From Sporolactobacillus terrae DSM 11697 (GTDB lineage: Bacteria > Bacillota > Bacilli > Bacillales > Sporolactobacillaceae), in the NCBI RefSeq assembly GCF_000648615.1, contig NZ_JFZC01000089.1, positions 1 to 64,000 of the forward strand: a DNA stretch of 64,000 bases. The letters are read 5' to 3'. Position numbers and translations under genes: made by a program. A model generated the notes under the pieces. It worked only from the letters and a program-made list of their open reading frames with translations. It ran no database searches and was not told the DNA's origin. Of the stretch, positions 63,997 to 64,000 are shown piece by piece (within the stretch, counting starts at the first letter, position 1; each line of letters starts with the position of its first letter).

Positions 63997-64000
63997 CACT

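Overview
The window is chromosomal backbone from a low-to-mid-GC, endospore-forming Firmicute of the order Bacillales. Sporulation genes (spoVD, spoVE, spoIIGA, sigE, sigG, ylbJ, gerR, the ylbD coat gene, a Spo0E-like gene) sit among housekeeping genes in an order close to the Bacillus subtilis blocks ykuM-ykuQR, rnjA-rpoY-ykrA-defB-pdhABCD, yktB-suhB-typA-ylaI-ylaN-ftsW-pycA-ctaA/ctaB, ylbC-to-ylbO, mraZ-to-ftsZ and spoIIGA-sigE-sigG. Many genes usual in Bacillus are missing at the expected points: ykyA, speA, most yla genes, ctaC-G, ylbA/B, ylbK, ylbP, panE, bshC, murG, murB and ylxW/ylxX/sbp. That fits a reduced, fermentative lineage such as Sporolactobacillaceae. The family-level placement is inference; I cannot search a database.

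Layout. 1-4.3 kb: tail of an unknown gene, a 19-residue YjcZ-like membrane peptide, an HPr-like small protein, radical-SAM yfkAB, and the phosphate pair ykaA-pit. 4.4-7.6 kb: Spo0E-like gene on the minus strand with a 36-bp perfect palindrome at its 5' end, then ccpC and the acetylated lysine/DAP branch dapH-dapL. 7.6-9.9 kb: an IS end remnant, a decayed DUF4097 fragment, and the intact padR-DUF1700-DUF4097 operon. 10.3-15.1 kb: orphan cydB-like gene, rnjA-rpoY (minus), ykrA, def (minus). 15.2-20.3 kb: pdhABCD with a strong promoter and an overlapping inverted repeat. 20.4-30.4 kb: yktB, a small protein, suhB, ylaF-like, typA, ylaI, ylaN, ftsW, pycA. 30.5-35.2 kb: divergent ctaA/ctaB, a GNAT, and two CAP-family extracellular proteins. 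35.2-43.9 kb: ylbD-E-F-G, rsmD-coaD, ylbJ, ylbL, tmcAL, ylbN-rpmF, gerR. 44.1-60.7 kb: the division and cell-wall cluster mraZ-rsmH-ftsL-pbpB-spoVD-murE-murF-mraY-murD-spoVE, then divIB, ftsA and ftsZ. 60.8-61.3 kb: a truncated IS30-family transposase and dispersed repeats. 61.4-64 kb: spoIIGA-sigE-sigG.

How the genes work together. The centre of the window makes and divides the cell wall: DapH/DapL supply meso-diaminopimelate, MurE/F/D and MraY build the lipid precursor, FtsW/PBP2B and SpoVE/SpoVD are the paired SEDS-transpeptidase machines of the septum and spore cortex, and DivIB/FtsL/FtsA/FtsZ run division. PDH and pyruvate carboxylase split pyruvate between acetyl-CoA and oxaloacetate. 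At the right end pro-sigma-E, its protease and sigma-G run compartment-specific sporulation transcription; an atypically spaced spoIIG promoter and a good sigma-F-type promoter before sigG can be read directly. I see no CRISPR array, rRNA, tRNA, prophage or defence island. The less ordinary material is in the IS and repeat scars, the Spo0E palindrome, the tiny YjcZ-like gene and the gene losses.
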